Source of the DNA: Apiospora phragmitis
Lineage: Eukaryota > Ascomycota > Sordariomycetes > Amphisphaeriales > Apiosporaceae
Assembly: GCA_038363925.1 (NCBI GenBank)
Contig: JAQQWL010000016.1
Coordinates: 1,364,001-1,428,000 of the forward strand
DNA: 64,000 nt
Direction: 5' to 3'
Part shown: positions 22,088 through 34,100 of the stretch, piece by piece
Layout: every line of letters begins with the position of its first letter
Position numbering within the stretch: the stretch's first letter is position 1
The notes under the pieces: model-generated
What the model was told of the DNA's origin: nothing
Databases searched by the model: none
What the model saw: the letters and a program-made list of their open reading frames with translations, nothing else
Made by a program: the position numbers and the translations under genes

Positions 22088-22175
22088 TCTCCCGAGCCGG
22101 ATTTGAACCGGCGACCTGTGGATTACAAGGTGTGAAAATTACAGTCCATCGCTCTGCCAACTGAGCTATCGAGAG
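22088..22175 (-). tRNA. tRNA-Tyr (GUA) with a 15-nt intron
   Basis: Minus-strand gene of 88 bp. The seven-pair acceptor stem CTCTCGA / TCGGGAG forms with one G-T pair; D stem GCTC/GAGC; T arm GCCGG TTCAAAT CCGGC. The anticodon GTA falls at 22142-22140. After one purine (position 37) comes the intron at 22138-22124, the canonical nuclear tRNA intron position, and intron-containing tRNA-Tyr is nearly universal in eukaryotes. The mature molecule is 73 nt before CCA addition. The outermost anticodon-stem pair (27-43) is an A-C mismatch, otherwise the fold is standard. Confidence 0.95.
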
Positions 22176-22643
22176 TGAAGCTAATTGGATGACAAATCGA
22201 CGCGCTATGTGCATACAGATAGGAAGAGTTCATTGCGACACGATGCGAATGGTGAATGGGTTAGTAACGAGAACTTAATGGTATGCAGCGCCATCAAATG
22301 GATTGCGTGCCGGACTTTTGAAGGTAATAGTGCTGGGAATAGGAAGCCGCTCAGTTGGGAAACTCAACTATTGATGTGGTTTGTCTATGCGATCGGTGTC
22401 TACACTAAACAAACGCTCCGAAGTGTATGTGGTGGTGCAATGGCCAACTTCATTATTACTACCACCCCTGCCAGCTTCATCAATGTCATTATCATCTCCA
22501 TGCTCATCGTCAATCTGCCTTCTTGTCTTGCAAATGCTATCTATACGAGTGTATGTGTTCCTCCTTTTTTCCCCAAACTCCCATCATGCATAGTGATAAC
22601 ATTGTCTCATTAATTGATGTGCATCCCCCAACGATTCCTCAAT
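22176..22643. other. Intergenic, no gene seen
   Basis: Upstream of the tRNA and 3' of the next minus-strand gene. Frames present are short and hydrophobic, without motif. Confidence 0.45.
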
Positions 22644-23255
22644 CTACTGCTGCATCTTGAGCTCAAAGTCGGTGGGCCCCACGTACTGGGTGATCTGCCC
22701 GTTGGGGTTGTTGCTGCCGGGCGACTGCATCGTCACGATCATCTTGCTGCCGCTCGTCCAGGTGCCGGAGAGGCCATCGGCGGCGATCTCCTTGACCGTG
22801 AGCTCGACGGCCTGCTCGCCGACCTGGTGCATCGAGAAGCTGAGGCCGGAGCTGTCGGCGCACTTGCCGTCCTCCACGGGCGTGAGGGCGGGCGTGCTGG
22901 AAAGAGTGGCGCCGCTGCCGTTGGCGCAGGCGATGGCCGTGCCGTTTTCGGTACGCGATACGTAGAATGAAGTGCTAATTGTGGGATAGAGATATCAGTA
23001 CTATGCGGTGATGTGTCGCATCTGAGAAAACGGATGTTGCGGGCATGTTGTTTCTGTATGTGGGGCTGGGCGTGGGCGGTACAATACCAACAGAAACGGA
23101 ACGAGAGATTGGGACTTGACCTACACTTGGGTGATGGAGTGTGCGGCGACGTAAGATGCGAAACGGGTCACCTTCCAGCCACTTTCTTGTCGGGGAACCG
23201 CAAGCGCATTTGCGGCGGTGGCCAGGGCAATGGTGATGAGGGAGTTGGCCTTCAT
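22644..23255 (-). CDS. Small secreted protein, AA1-like / hypersensitive-response-elicitor-like
   Basis: Two exons on the minus strand, 23125-23255 and 22644-22974, give 153 residues. Signal peptide at about 1-19 followed by PRQ, a frequent maturation point. The mature part starts WKVTRFASYVAAHS and ends QITQYVGPTDFELKMQQ; both ends resemble the AA1-like beta-barrel small secreted proteins found in plant-associated fungi (family recollection). Only two cysteines remain, Cys60 and Cys82, where relatives usually have four, with the N-terminal pair missing. Likely extracellular; possible effector or wall protein, function unproven. The donor GTAGGT is a weaker site but phase and continuity support it. 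TATATAAA lies about 168 bp upstream. Confidence 0.7.
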
Positions 23256-23422
23256 TATGCCTGCGTTTTTTTGGTGTTGATTCAGCGAATGACGTGAAAG
23301 AAAACGATGGTTTAGAGGAGTTGGTGAACGGGAGGGGCTCCTGTTTTCTGACTACTGCTTTCTTTTTTTTCTCTTTGTTAAGCAGTGACGGGACGGCAAA
23401 GTGTGGCGGTTAGTTTCCTGTT

Positions 23423-23430
23423 TATATAAA
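23423..23430 (-). promoter_or_regulatory. TATA box of the AA1-like secreted protein gene
   Basis: TATATAAA/TTTATATA about 168 bp upstream of the ATG at 23255. Confidence 0.45.
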
Positions 23431-24603
23431 GTTATCGTCATGTCGTCCGTCACGTAGTTCCTTTTTTTGACGGGCCTGATCTATATCGATGGCGTGTTAC
23501 TGATTCTCGTATTGTACCCATCCATACCGTTGCTAGCCATATTAACTTCTGCGCTGTCGCCCTACTGACGTGGTAGCATCAGCGGCTCTATTTAGGAGAC
23601 TCGGGGATTTCGGTTTCAACGTCCGTACCCCTCATTGGTTGTTTTGCTTAAGCAATCGAATATTTCCTTCCAAACTCAGACACCAACTTTGGCCATCAAC
23701 TCGTATCCTGCTCGTGCTACTATTCGTCTCTTTGCTGTGCCACACTTCGCTTGCACGCCAGAAACCAATTGATTGCTTTGGTCGTCTCAAGAAGGTGTTG
23801 GTTATCGTCCCCAATGTGACCCCAGCACGCCAGCACGGCACTTCCAGGCCATGTCTGACATAATCGGCCAGATTCCAGCCCCTTGCGGCTGTCTTACTTT
23901 CCTGCACTGCGATTGGCAACCGGTCAAAATCGGTTGCTCCGTTGCTGCCTAAACCGAAAGTTTTGCACTATTTCACCAGTGACAGGCGGATCGGCAACGG
24001 CGGTTCAACGTTACATACACCAAAATACACTCCACTTCTGGTAGCGGCCAGTCCGGTGTTCTTATCGCCGTTCTATGGCCGTTTCTTGCGGAAACGTTAA
24101 CCCCTATCAACTCGGCCCCCTTTCCGCCAATCGCCTAACCATACGGGTGATCTGCAATTCGCAATTTTACTTTAGGCTGTCTTGAGAAGTCACTATTCAC
24201 ACTAAGACACGGGTCGTGGTGTCTAATCGGTGCTGATAGACCGAAAATTTTGATACCTTTATGGGATAGAGAACTATTGGCATCCCATTATTGCTGTAGA
24301 TGCATTCGACTGGGATGCTTCTGAGTTCGATCTCTCCAAGTCTCGGAGCCTTTCATGTCGCAGGATGGTGGTTGGTATGATAAACTGGTATATTAAAGAG
24401 CGAATCTGTTAAGTGCCTCGTCTTTGTCATGTCGTGCCTTTCAAGACACCATACAAGCCCACACATGAGCCATAAGGGGGCTCTCCTCCACCACTTGCTT
24501 TTGTTTTTAATACACGGAACAGAAAGGAATCTCACATATTCTGCTCTTTCTGAGGCAGAGCCAATAAACGCCGTTCTATTCATACTTCTCTTAAACCACA
24601 ACG
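23431..24603. other. Intergenic, no gene seen
   Basis: Divergent promoter region between the AA1-like and kinase-like genes. No family resemblance in any frame. Confidence 0.45.
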
Positions 24604-25852
24604 ATGAGTGAGCTACCAGACTCCAAGCAATGGATGAAGGAGTCTATTGATGAATGGTTTACTCAGCGGCCAAAGCCGTCCCAGATGACCCTAGACAGTC
24701 ATGCCAAGGCCGTTCTCAAGGGGTCGTCAGTCCGGCCTGTTGAGCTACAAGGCAGTCTGAGTTACACAGTCGTTGTGACTACAGAGAGAATCGTATCTTT
24801 CCGGGTGCCAGAACAGGGCCTTGGTGGTGTACTTGAAAAGCTGGCTGCTCAGATACATGGGGATGTAGTCCCTGAGGCCACCAATCATGGAATGATTGGG
24901 AATGGTGAAGATGAGGAGAAAGCGGGCCAGCCTCTGCATGTCGTGAGCATGCCATTTATTCCAGGCAAGGCTTACTATGAAGTGGAATGGAAGCTCCCAG
25001 TGTTGGACGAAGCGGCGCTTAAGAAGCAACTGACTTTCAACCTCCACTTGGCAAGGTAACGGCTATTAGTACCACTCCAACACGCTTACAGCTCTGGCTG
25101 ACAAGTTATCACGAAATAGGTATTTCGCGAGAGCATGGAACAACTCCCAGCCTGTTTCAGAGTCCAAGCTCCATGAGCAACGACAGTTTATGCTTGGAAA
25201 ACTAGCTATTATCAAGAAGAAACCCCAGTTCGACTACATGAAGCCTCATGTAGATGAGCTCGAGGGAGAAGGTGGCATCGGACATCTCTCCAGCAACGAT
25301 TATCCACAGGTCTTGACTCACGATGACCTCAGCTATACAAACATCTTGGTGAATGAGGAAACATTCGCCATCCAGGGCATTATCGACTGGTCTCTTGCTA
25401 AGATTGCCCCCTTTGGTTGGGACTACCTCGGTGTTCGAAAGCTCAATGGGATTGCCCCTGAAGAGAGCTGGGTTTGTACCCCATTTAGAAGCGCACTTGA
25501 ATCGGTTTAGCTAACACTACGAGCAGATTAGATTGATTCTAGTGACAGGAGCATCCTAGAGAGATGCTTTTGGGACGAGTTCTTCGCCGTGGCTGGGATC
25601 ACTGATGTGAAGGAGCAATTAAAAGTCCAACATCACGCCACTCTTGCTGCCAAACATGCTACTATCATCCATTATTGCTTCTGCAAGGAGCTTGACGGAA
25701 CTACCGTGGATTTAGTTCACCCCGAACCGCCATGCTACGTCGATGGATGGCTTGGTAGTTCATCTTGGGATCGTGTAGTCCAAGGTCGGACTGAAATTCC
25801 GGTTTGCACTTCAACTGAATCGGAGCTTGCAGCTGCCGAAGCAAAGAACTAA
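24604..25852 (+). CDS. Aminoglycoside-phosphotransferase (APH)-fold kinase-like protein
   Basis: Three exons, 24604-25055, 25120-25471 and 25532-25852, in phase, give 374 residues. The APH fold is a small-molecule kinase fold; many fungal members have unknown substrates. The catalytic loop LTHDDLSYTNIL contains His218, Asp220 and Asn225, and GIIDWS carries the metal-binding Asp240, so the active-site residues are present. The N-lobe is less typical: the ATP-binding lysine is not obvious, and the region SYTVVVTTERIVSFRVPE replaces the usual start of the N-lobe. The C-terminal part WDEFFAVAG...DRVVQGRTE is family-like. The second intron uses a GTTTGT donor. Cytosolic; true kinase activity is inference. 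An N-terminal deletion or missing first exon cannot be excluded. Confidence 0.72.
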
Positions 25853-26132
25853 AACACTTTGTTGGTTTAGGTAGTTCTCGTCATAAATTCGCTGGGCTGG
25901 AAGCATAACCCAATGGCATAAGCAAGTTCTGTTGCTTCTTATCAGTACTTAAGTAGTATTAAGAATCCGGTTATTTTCCTCAGTATATTTCCTATAATAC
26001 TCTAGACTTGTCAAATAGCAGATTGTAGTCACTTTCTCTGTTGGAGGTCTATCTACATAGTACTACCTACGGGAAGTGATCCTTGTCTCGTTCTCTCACC
26101 CTGGGCTAGGGACTGGTAGTGATGATTTTCAA

Positions 26133-28192
26133 CTACTTTCCCTTAACCTCTACGGTGCCTTCCCCGAGTTTACCATCAGCTGCGTAGGCTTTGCCGCTTG
26201 TGAGCTCGAATACTGAACCACATCAAATTAGTATCTCATCAGAATGTGTAGCTAATCTCTCAATGTCCAATTTGGGTCTGGGATGAAGCAACTGAAAGTA
26301 CTTACGGTCGACCGGCGCTGTGGCAAATTTCCTGGCAGGTATTCGCTTCTGGAACAGGTAGTCGAGCTCGCCGAACGTCCGGTTCTTGGTCTCGGGGAGG
26401 AAGAAGAAGATCCAGACGGCCCAGAGACCGCAGAGCCCGAAGTAGAAGAGCCCCGTCTGGGCGCCCCAGTTCCAGGCGTCGCTGCTGTCGTTGAGCATGC
26501 GGGGGTTGAGCTGGTTGACGGCGATCTGGCCCACGACGTAGACGGCGCGGCCGATGACGATGGTCTGGGCCCGGACGCGGCTGGAGGACGCCTCGCCCAC
26601 GATGGTGTAGCAGGTCGGGCCCAGCGAGATCTTGAAGACGAAGTTCACCATGATCATGACGATGGCCACCGCGATGGCCGTGTTGGTCTGGTTGGGGACG
26701 AACCCGAGGATACCGATGATCAGCATGAGCAGGCCGATGCCGGTCGAGCCGTAGAGGTAGAAGACACGCCGGCCGATGCGGCCCATAAGCGCAATGGCGA
26801 TGGCGGTTGCGAAGATGTTGACAGACTGGATACCCATGCTGTAGTTGAAGGCCTGGACTTGAGGCATACCGGCGGATCTCAGGCTGGGTTTTGATCAGAT
26901 TTCATACACATAGAGTTCGTATTATCTAAGGGTATGAGACTCACAAAATTGTTGCAAAAGAAGCAATGGATTGGCCATTGAGAATTTGGATGATCCAGGC
27001 CATACACTACGATACAATGGGTTAGAACTCGGAGAATTTTGCTGCAACATGAGGAATGAAAGGACCCCTGTGAGCAAGGGGGAAGAAAGTCGGACCAAGG
27101 AGAATTTACCACGATACCAGTTCGCCTCAGGTTGGTGCCTCTGAAACAGTCCTTGAAGCTTGCCTGGGCCGACTCGATCTTCTCCATCTCGTTGGTATGC
27201 ACCATGAGCGCAAGCGTCTCCTTCATGGACTGTTCGGTGTACAAGTCCCCTCCTCGCGAGGCGCCGGAGCGACTTCTCCGCGTCGGCGACACGGCCCCGA
27301 CGGACCAGGTACCAGGGGCTCTCGGGCGCGCACAGGGCGGCGACGAAGAGCGGGACGACCCAGACCCACTGCAGCGCGTAGGGCAGCTTCCAGCCGAGGT
27401 CGCCCCTGAGGTCGAGCGAGGCGCGCAGAACGCCGGCGGCGAGGAAGGAGCCACAGCCCCAGCACATGGAGACCCAGGCGGTCAGGTAGCCCCGCATGGC
27501 GTCCGGGCAGATCTCGGCGGCGTAGGCGGTCGTGAGGGTCTGGAAGATGCCCCAGGGGATGCCGCACTGGATGTTGGCCGAGAACAGCATCTGCACGTTG
27601 ACGGCGAAGAAGAGGGCGAAGATGGTGCCGCCCATCAGCGCCATGGCGCCCATGTACACCCTCCGGAACCCGTAGCGGGACTGGAGCCAGCCGTTCAGCA
27701 TGAGGCCGATGATGGAGCCGATGCTGTTGCCGTTTCCTACCGCTCACGGATTAGCTGTTTTGGGCACGACGGATGGGCCAGACCAACACTCAAGAAAGTG
27801 CGTGCGCGCTTACCAATAGCCGACTGCCAACTAGTCGGGATGTGCTGCTTCCCATTGGCATCCGGCCAGCCAAACTTGTTAAGGAATCCTTGGTGACCGA
27901 AGAAGTTGTTGACCTTGATAGCGCCCGCGGGTTAGTCGACTTGCTCTCGTACCAACAACTGCAAGGTCGGGGTTGGATATCCCACCAAGCCAACGTCCAT
28001 ACCCTCCATGATAAGAGCCATGCTCAAGAGTACACTGTAAACCGCACCGGGCCAGTAGCGGGAAAAGAGCTCCTTCCTAAGGAGCTGCGTCTCTTTTTCG
28101 CTGTTGGCGATGGCTGCCTCGATGAGGACCGCGTCAGGAACGTACTCGGCATGTTCAGATCCGCCTAACTGGCCCTTCTCTAAGTTTTCCAT
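26133..28192 (-). pseudogene. MFS alpha-glucoside/maltose-type sugar transporter, one-base frameshift
   Basis: Six exons on the minus strand: 27986-28192, 27814-27913, 27110-27736, 26945-27006, 26306-26883 and 26133-26212. Together they encode about 550 residues of a sugar:proton symporter in the plasma membrane. Signatures: KELFSRYWPGAVYSVLLSMA (TM1), SRYGFRRVYMG after TM2, PESPWYLVRRGR before the central loop, ALMVHTNEME, GRIGRRVFYLYG after TM8 and PETKNRTFGELD after TM12; these fit the maltose/alpha-glucoside permease branch. Exon 3 is one base too long: the frame ending ...LRRLARR and the frame starting DLYTEQSMKETL meet at a four-C run (27247-27250). All other junctions are in phase, so the gene is otherwise intact. 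Sequencing error or recent inactivation are both possible. Confidence 0.8.
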
Positions 28193-29342
28193 TTTGCCTT
28201 TTCAGGTTCAAGTGTGATGAACCAAAGCTTTCTTATAGATGTCAGCCTGAAATCGAATTACACCTTTTGACCAAATATAAGTATGTCAAAGGAGGTTGGG
28301 ATGTGAGACACATAAATGGGCTTCCCAAATAACGCTTTCGGCGCCCTTTTCCCGAACAGGATCCGGAGCCAAAGCCGTCCCCATCTTGGGGCCGAGCGGA
28401 ATTGCCATGCTTCAAATACGTACGTAGCTTACCAGGTCCGACTGAGCAGGCTTGTCTCAGGCGGTTCTGTTAAGCAGGGTGGCCACTAGGAACCCCGCCG
28501 TGTTACCCCAGACACTGCATCCCCCTCCCCCATGGGGTACTCCACTAGAGACGGTCGGTAAGCGCTAGCAGTCAGGTGCCAAGAGCCCTGGTTGAACCGG
28601 TGATCTGGTTGTGAGGGTTTACAGACCCAAGGTCGCGTCGACTGGTGACAGCCAAGTATGCCAAAACCGACTTCCCCTCTCTTGCGCCGCAATCCTCAAC
28701 GCCAAGGTTGCTACCCCGGACTTCCTCACCATCCCTAGGAGATTATGCCCGGTTACGGAATTGACTCTGCGGGTCTCGAGGTCGGGGGCGAACCCAATGG
28801 CCTAAATGGTCCTGTCCACCATGGTCTTGAACCAATAGGAACAAGGCCCATATCTGTTGGCTGTCTGTTTGAAGGCCTGGTGGGCTTGGAGATGACATGT
28901 TGCTATAAGGCACGGAGTCTTATTCAGCTTAACACATTACTGGCACACATTACGTCTAATTTGGGTCCACTCATCTCTTCATTCAGTAACTATCTGGTCG
29001 ACCGATTGATCCCTTGACCGGTTCAATTGGTAAGCGATACACTCTATGATGAGCCTATGCTACGATGTGGCTCCTTCCAAGAAGGCTCAATCGCATACAG
29101 CATATCCATATCTGTGGGCGGAACCCAAGCACCAGAGGAATGCAAGAGCTAGATGTGCTGGCCCGCGATGGCACTGCCAGGTGATTGATTGGCATCGCAG
29201 TCGACCAGGTGGTCGGTATCGGTATCGAGGTACAGTGACAAGGGCAACGGTGTTTCTCCCAAATTTACTCATCGGCTCTATGCTCGTCATCGGCTCCATC
29301 AACAGCTGGTCCGGAGGCCGTGTTGGCATGTGCTCCGTTGCC
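28193..29342. other. Intergenic, no gene seen
   Basis: Promoter side of the transporter and 3' flank of the zinc-finger gene. Open frames here are antisense to or beyond those genes and lack motifs. Confidence 0.4.
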
Positions 29343-29743
29343 TTAAGCCTGCTGCTCGAGGGCGTCGTTCTCATCGTAGGAGATGCCGTGGCTAGCCAAG
29401 TGACGCTCCAGTCGGCGTCTGTTCGACAAGCCATGGCCCTTTCGCCTGCAACCATCATAGTAGCAGACCCAGATGGTGTTCAACCCATGTGCAAACCACT
29501 CATGGAGCTGCAGCACGTCCTGTCTCTTGAATGACGTTTTGCAAGCCGAGCAGACATAGGGACTGTTGTGTCCTCTCACGTGTCGGCTATATAGAGACAG
29601 AGAAAGGTTAGTAACCAACAAATCCGAAACATGAAAATTGAGATTTACCTCAGCCGGATAGGAGACGATGATGACCAGGTACAATCCTGTCTGGGGCAGT
29701 GGAAGAGAGCCGGCTGCTGCCCGTTACCATGGATAGACGCCAT
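29343..29743 (-). CDS. Small three-finger C2H2 zinc-finger protein (112 aa)
   Basis: Two exons on the minus strand, 29649-29743 and 29343-29586; the junction completes a serine codon. The 112 residues contain three C2H2 fingers: Cys16/Cys21/His34/His38 (split by the intron), Cys44/Cys47/His60/His65, and Cys73/Cys78/His94/His98. The third has long Arg/Lys-rich helix residues (SNRRRLERHL), suitable for nucleic-acid contact. No activation domain or dimerisation region; the protein is almost only fingers. Likely nuclear. Fungal proteins of this kind are often fragments of larger C2H2 proteins, so it might be a truncated paralogue, but start, splice sites and stop are clean. Confidence 0.75.
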
Positions 29744-31124
29744 GGTTTGCCGTGATTGATCGGATACGTGTAGCTGGCTCGGAAATGAAAAGCTATGTGG
29801 GCATAGAATGATCACACAGGAAACCAATCTGTTTGAGTTTTCTTTCTGCAGAAAAGAAATTCAATTTTTCTGGAACATGGATCAATAACTGATTACTACG
29901 ACCTGGGCCCTAAGTCTCTCGGCATGCGGGCCTAGCATCAAGTTCTCAGATGCACGACGATAGGTTCAACATGATCGCCGAAGGCTACTTAGGTAGGTAG
30001 GTACTCTAGGGGAAGAAAGGACATGTGCCATGTATGAGAACCACAAAGCTAGGAGGAAGTAAGGAGAAAAGCCTGTTGTTCCAGTCACGGTAAAGAGTGT
30101 ATATGCTATGACTAGTATTGTTTCCTGTGACTCGGCCCCTCGGCGACATGCCAGCTTCACCAGTACCTGTTTCCGCCCTCACTGCTACCGCTATGGTCGA
30201 ACAAAGTCTTGGAACCTTTGCAGAGTTAACGGTGCCAAGAGTCGATTATATCACCTTATGTGAGCCTACTGCTATCTACTTGCCAGTCTCTTTGTGGATA
30301 TAGCACACTGTGGCATTCTCTTTCATTATTGTCCTTACTATTCGCCTGGCAAATTTGTTCACCCAAGTGAGACATGACTTACAAGTATGTCTTTTGTATA
30401 CTTATATCCTCCGAACTCCGAAGCTGAACCACCTCTTCTAGCAATGATCCTAAGATGCTATTGTTGTTAAAGCCTGGAGGCTCTTCGGAGTGGAAATATC
30501 AAATTGGCCCTATCCAGCTTGGTCTTGGAAAGAGCAACAGTTCAGTCTCTGTACCTGAGTCAATGTCGCGCTGAAACGAACACTGCTCGAGGAGGGTACT
30601 ATAGGAGAGCTCTGTAAATAATCTTCGATGATGAGACTTGATTGTTGTGTTGCTGTTTCCTAACGTGCGTTTGTTTCTACTTGGGGCTTCACCTCCAGAT
30701 CACCTTGCTTTGAACTTGAGGTAGAATTGATTCAATATAGAGATAACTAATAAAGCTTAGTTTCGTATATACCTTCTTACGCGCTCAGGAGGAAGAGGGT
30801 TTTAATATAATATACGATTACTGTAGCAAGTTAAGATATCAGGATAGGGGTAACGATCACAGGGGAAAGGAGAGGCATCCTATCTTATGTTGATCTTAAG
30901 CAGCGAACCCGACCTATTCACGTCTGCACAATGTTCAGAGGTAGGAGATATCAAGGCTTTGGAACAATTGAGCATTCACTATCTACTTTATACACGCTCC
31001 ATGACTTGAGACGAATCACCAATGACAGATTTCACAACTCAAAACACCCAAACACCAGCTATGCAAACAAAGGCGCCAGTCATCATACCACCAATCAACC
31101 CGCAAGCAGCCAAACATCACCAGA
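29744..31124. other. Intergenic, AT-leaning, no gene seen
   Basis: 1.4 kb between the zinc-finger promoter and the 3' end of POL2. No family resemblance in any frame. Confidence 0.45.
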
Positions 31125-34100
31125 CTACAAGCTCCCTAATACCTCCTCCACCACCGCCGTCAGCATGCGCATACCAAACCACTCAGCAACCCCCTGGTAC
31201 ACAGCCAGCTTCTTCAGCATATCGTCCCGCTTGACGCTCTCGCCCCAGGCGCCGGAGCAGGTACAGTGCTCGGCAAACTCGTTCAGGCGGACGCCGCCGC
31301 AGCGGGTGCACTTCACGTCCTGGGTAGTCCACTCGACAACGATGCGCTCAACGTCGGCCATGAGGCGCTCCTCGACGCGCAGGCGGTCGAACTCGGCGTC
31401 GCAGAACCCGCAGCGCCAGCTCTTGGCCGCCGCGGCTCGCCGCAACTCACCTTGGATCTGCTCGGCGGGTGCATCAGCGGGGAGGTTGCCCGCCACCGTC
31501 GCCAGGTCCGGGAGCAGCGCCTCGTCGCGGCAGAGGTCCCAGTCCCGCGCTAGGTGCACTCGGCGCAACTCCATTGCGGAATCTTGAGTGACGATGAGGG
31601 GTTCGCAAATGCCGCCTCCTTGGAGAACTCACGCACGTCGAAGAAGGCGAGGAGCTCCTTGCGGAGGAGGCGGGCCTCGGTCGTGATGTTCTTGTCCAGA
31701 GAGAGGACCTGCATAAGCGACTTCACTAGCTCAAGCACGGCGTTCTTGTTGGTAAAGCGCTTAGTCTTCTTCGATTTCGAAACGGTGGATGAATCTTCTT
31801 TCGAGAAACGGGACAGGTTGTCTTGGGTGCCTGGTAGGACAGGGAAAGACCAGTCGGACGCCAGTTCATGATGCAGGAGTTCACGAGCTTGGGTGGATAG
31901 CAGCCCTTTGATCTCCTTCTTCAGGGGTCTCTCGAACTGTTTCGTGAGTATTATCGCATCTCTCTCGCCTTCCTCTCCGTCCTTGATAGGCAGCTGTGTA
32001 AGTCGTGGCGGGGAGTTAGGATCACCACCGTTCAGTGCCCCCGGTCGCTTCAGTGCATGCATGATCTCAATAAACTCAACAACCCAGCTCTGGAAGATAT
32101 CCTGAAGGCGGAGTGGCAAGAACATCTTCATCTGCCAGTTCATGATGACCTCGAGCTGCTGGGTTTCGGCCTCGATGACCTCTTGGCACGCCTTTCCACC
32201 AAAGTTGAACTCGTCATACCAAACTAGGTAGTCCCAATACTCCTTGACCTCCAGGTCAATGAAGTGGAACAAAGGCTTGCTCTTGATACTCTTGAGAATA
32301 TACTGGCTGTAGGCGTAGGCATTGCCCACTTCAGACTTGCTTGTTTGCAGGAGCAACCTGTTCGAATTGGCGAATACCACCTGGGATCCCACACGTCTGA
32401 AGTCCGCCATAAGTTGCAGCAGAGCCTTACGTGACATCATCTGCACGTAATAGTGCAGAGCGTGGTCGTACATGAAACTGTCAGGTGATTCGACCCAGCG
32501 GACAAGATGTTGAACGAGAATATCTGCCATCGTGCTGCCTTTGCAGGCCTCAGACCACCACGACTTGACCATCTCACGTAGGACAAGAACACCTGCATTG
32601 GCGAATGCATTCTCGGAGTATAATGTATCTGTTCCGTCAGCGTCACTTGCGTCAGTGGCGGGGTTGAACGAAATGGAGTTCGCGCCTTCGAGTTCGTTGA
32701 TTAGGGATGAAGTCAGAATGGTGTTAATGGCCAGATTTCGCACGTCGAGGTCAATGCACACTGAAGCATAGGTGCCAGGATTGTTGACAGAGGGCATAGA
32801 GACAGTGTCCAGGGGACCCGTGACATCATCTTGTTCATAACCGGCGTGGTCGGGTCGAGCACCGGGTGACCACCAGAGAACGACGTTGTTTGTCTGCAAT
32901 CGACGGGCATACGCGATGTCAATAAGGAAACGAGGATCATCCCGCTCCAGATTGCACAGCGGGATGTCGCCATACTTGGCAAGATTCGTAAGATGCTGAA
33001 TCCAGGCGCCAAGGTTGAGATAGTGCGTTACAAGGCGTCTTGCGATTACCGATTGCCAACCCAACGGTGGGAGTAGACCATCAGCTTGGTCAGACTTCAG
33101 CGGCAGAATAGGGAAGTCCGCAAGGACGGGAACGTCATGGATGAGTTGGTTGCGCTGGGATGACTGTATCACCAGCATCAACGGCTTGGTCTCATCCTTC
33201 TTCATCTTCTTGATCAAGTCGCCAACCTCCAGATGGGCCTTTCTGCGCGTGGTGACTTGAGTGACCTTGAACTGCAAAGTGCTCTGGTACTTGAAACAGG
33301 CCTGCCATGAATCGTCCTCTGCTTCTTGGATGCGTCTGGTCATCATCTCGTTGTAGATCTTGGAAACGTTAGGTAGGTCTGACCCGGCGTCCTTGTTCTT
33401 CTGGAGAATGACGATGTGAGCCTGTTCTCCAGCCGAGGAGAATATTCCGAATATTTGCCGTTCGCCTGCAGTGATATGCGAGATGTACAGGTAGGCCAAC
33501 GGGTTTGTTGCGAGATAGCCCGTCTTGTTCTTGATAGGCCGCATCAGACTGTGCAAGTCAAATCCTTGCTCCAAACCCTTGCCTAGTACGCCCGGTTGGC
33601 TCTGGTCAATAGTGGTCAAGTTGCCCAGCTGTAGGACTGCTCGGATGTTCAGGGGCACCTGTCGCTCATATACACCCTCCACACTAGGATGATTGAAGAG
33701 CAGAGAGAACTTCTCGGCCTCGGCAAAGTAGATTTCTTCGGGGACAGTGAGCTTGAAGAGATGCGTCGATGAGTGGCCATTCGGTAGAGTATGGTTGACT
33801 TGCTCCGCTTCGCAGCCCTCGACCTCAATGTCCGGCAAGTCTTTGCCCTTGAGATTCAGGAACACCTGTCGTGGTACTTTGATGTTGAGTGTATGGATTT
33901 TGGCGTCGATCAATACGAATGCGCTCACAATACCAGGATTGTCAGTCGCTCTGAGCTGCAGGAGCTGCCACGTATTTCTGAAAGTGACCTCTGCTTGGTT
34001 GCGGAACGTCTGCTGGATGTTGCTACCCACATTTCCTCGACGTTCACCGAACAGATGGCGGCGTCTGATACGAGCGGCCTTCTGAATCTTCCACTTATGC

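Noticed and set aside
26283..27896. Plus-strand frames of 203 and 254 codons opposite the second sugar transporter
   Set aside because: Asp/Glu/Arg-rich mirror readings of hydrophobic transmembrane codons.
28560..28640. tRNA-like stretch with GGTTGAACC
   Set aside because: T-arm stem and acceptor stem do not pair and no anticodon arm can be drawn.
31550..31560. Programmed frameshifting in POL2
   Set aside because: No slippery heptamer or downstream structure is obvious, and other genes in the window show similar single-base breaks, so a sequence error is simpler.
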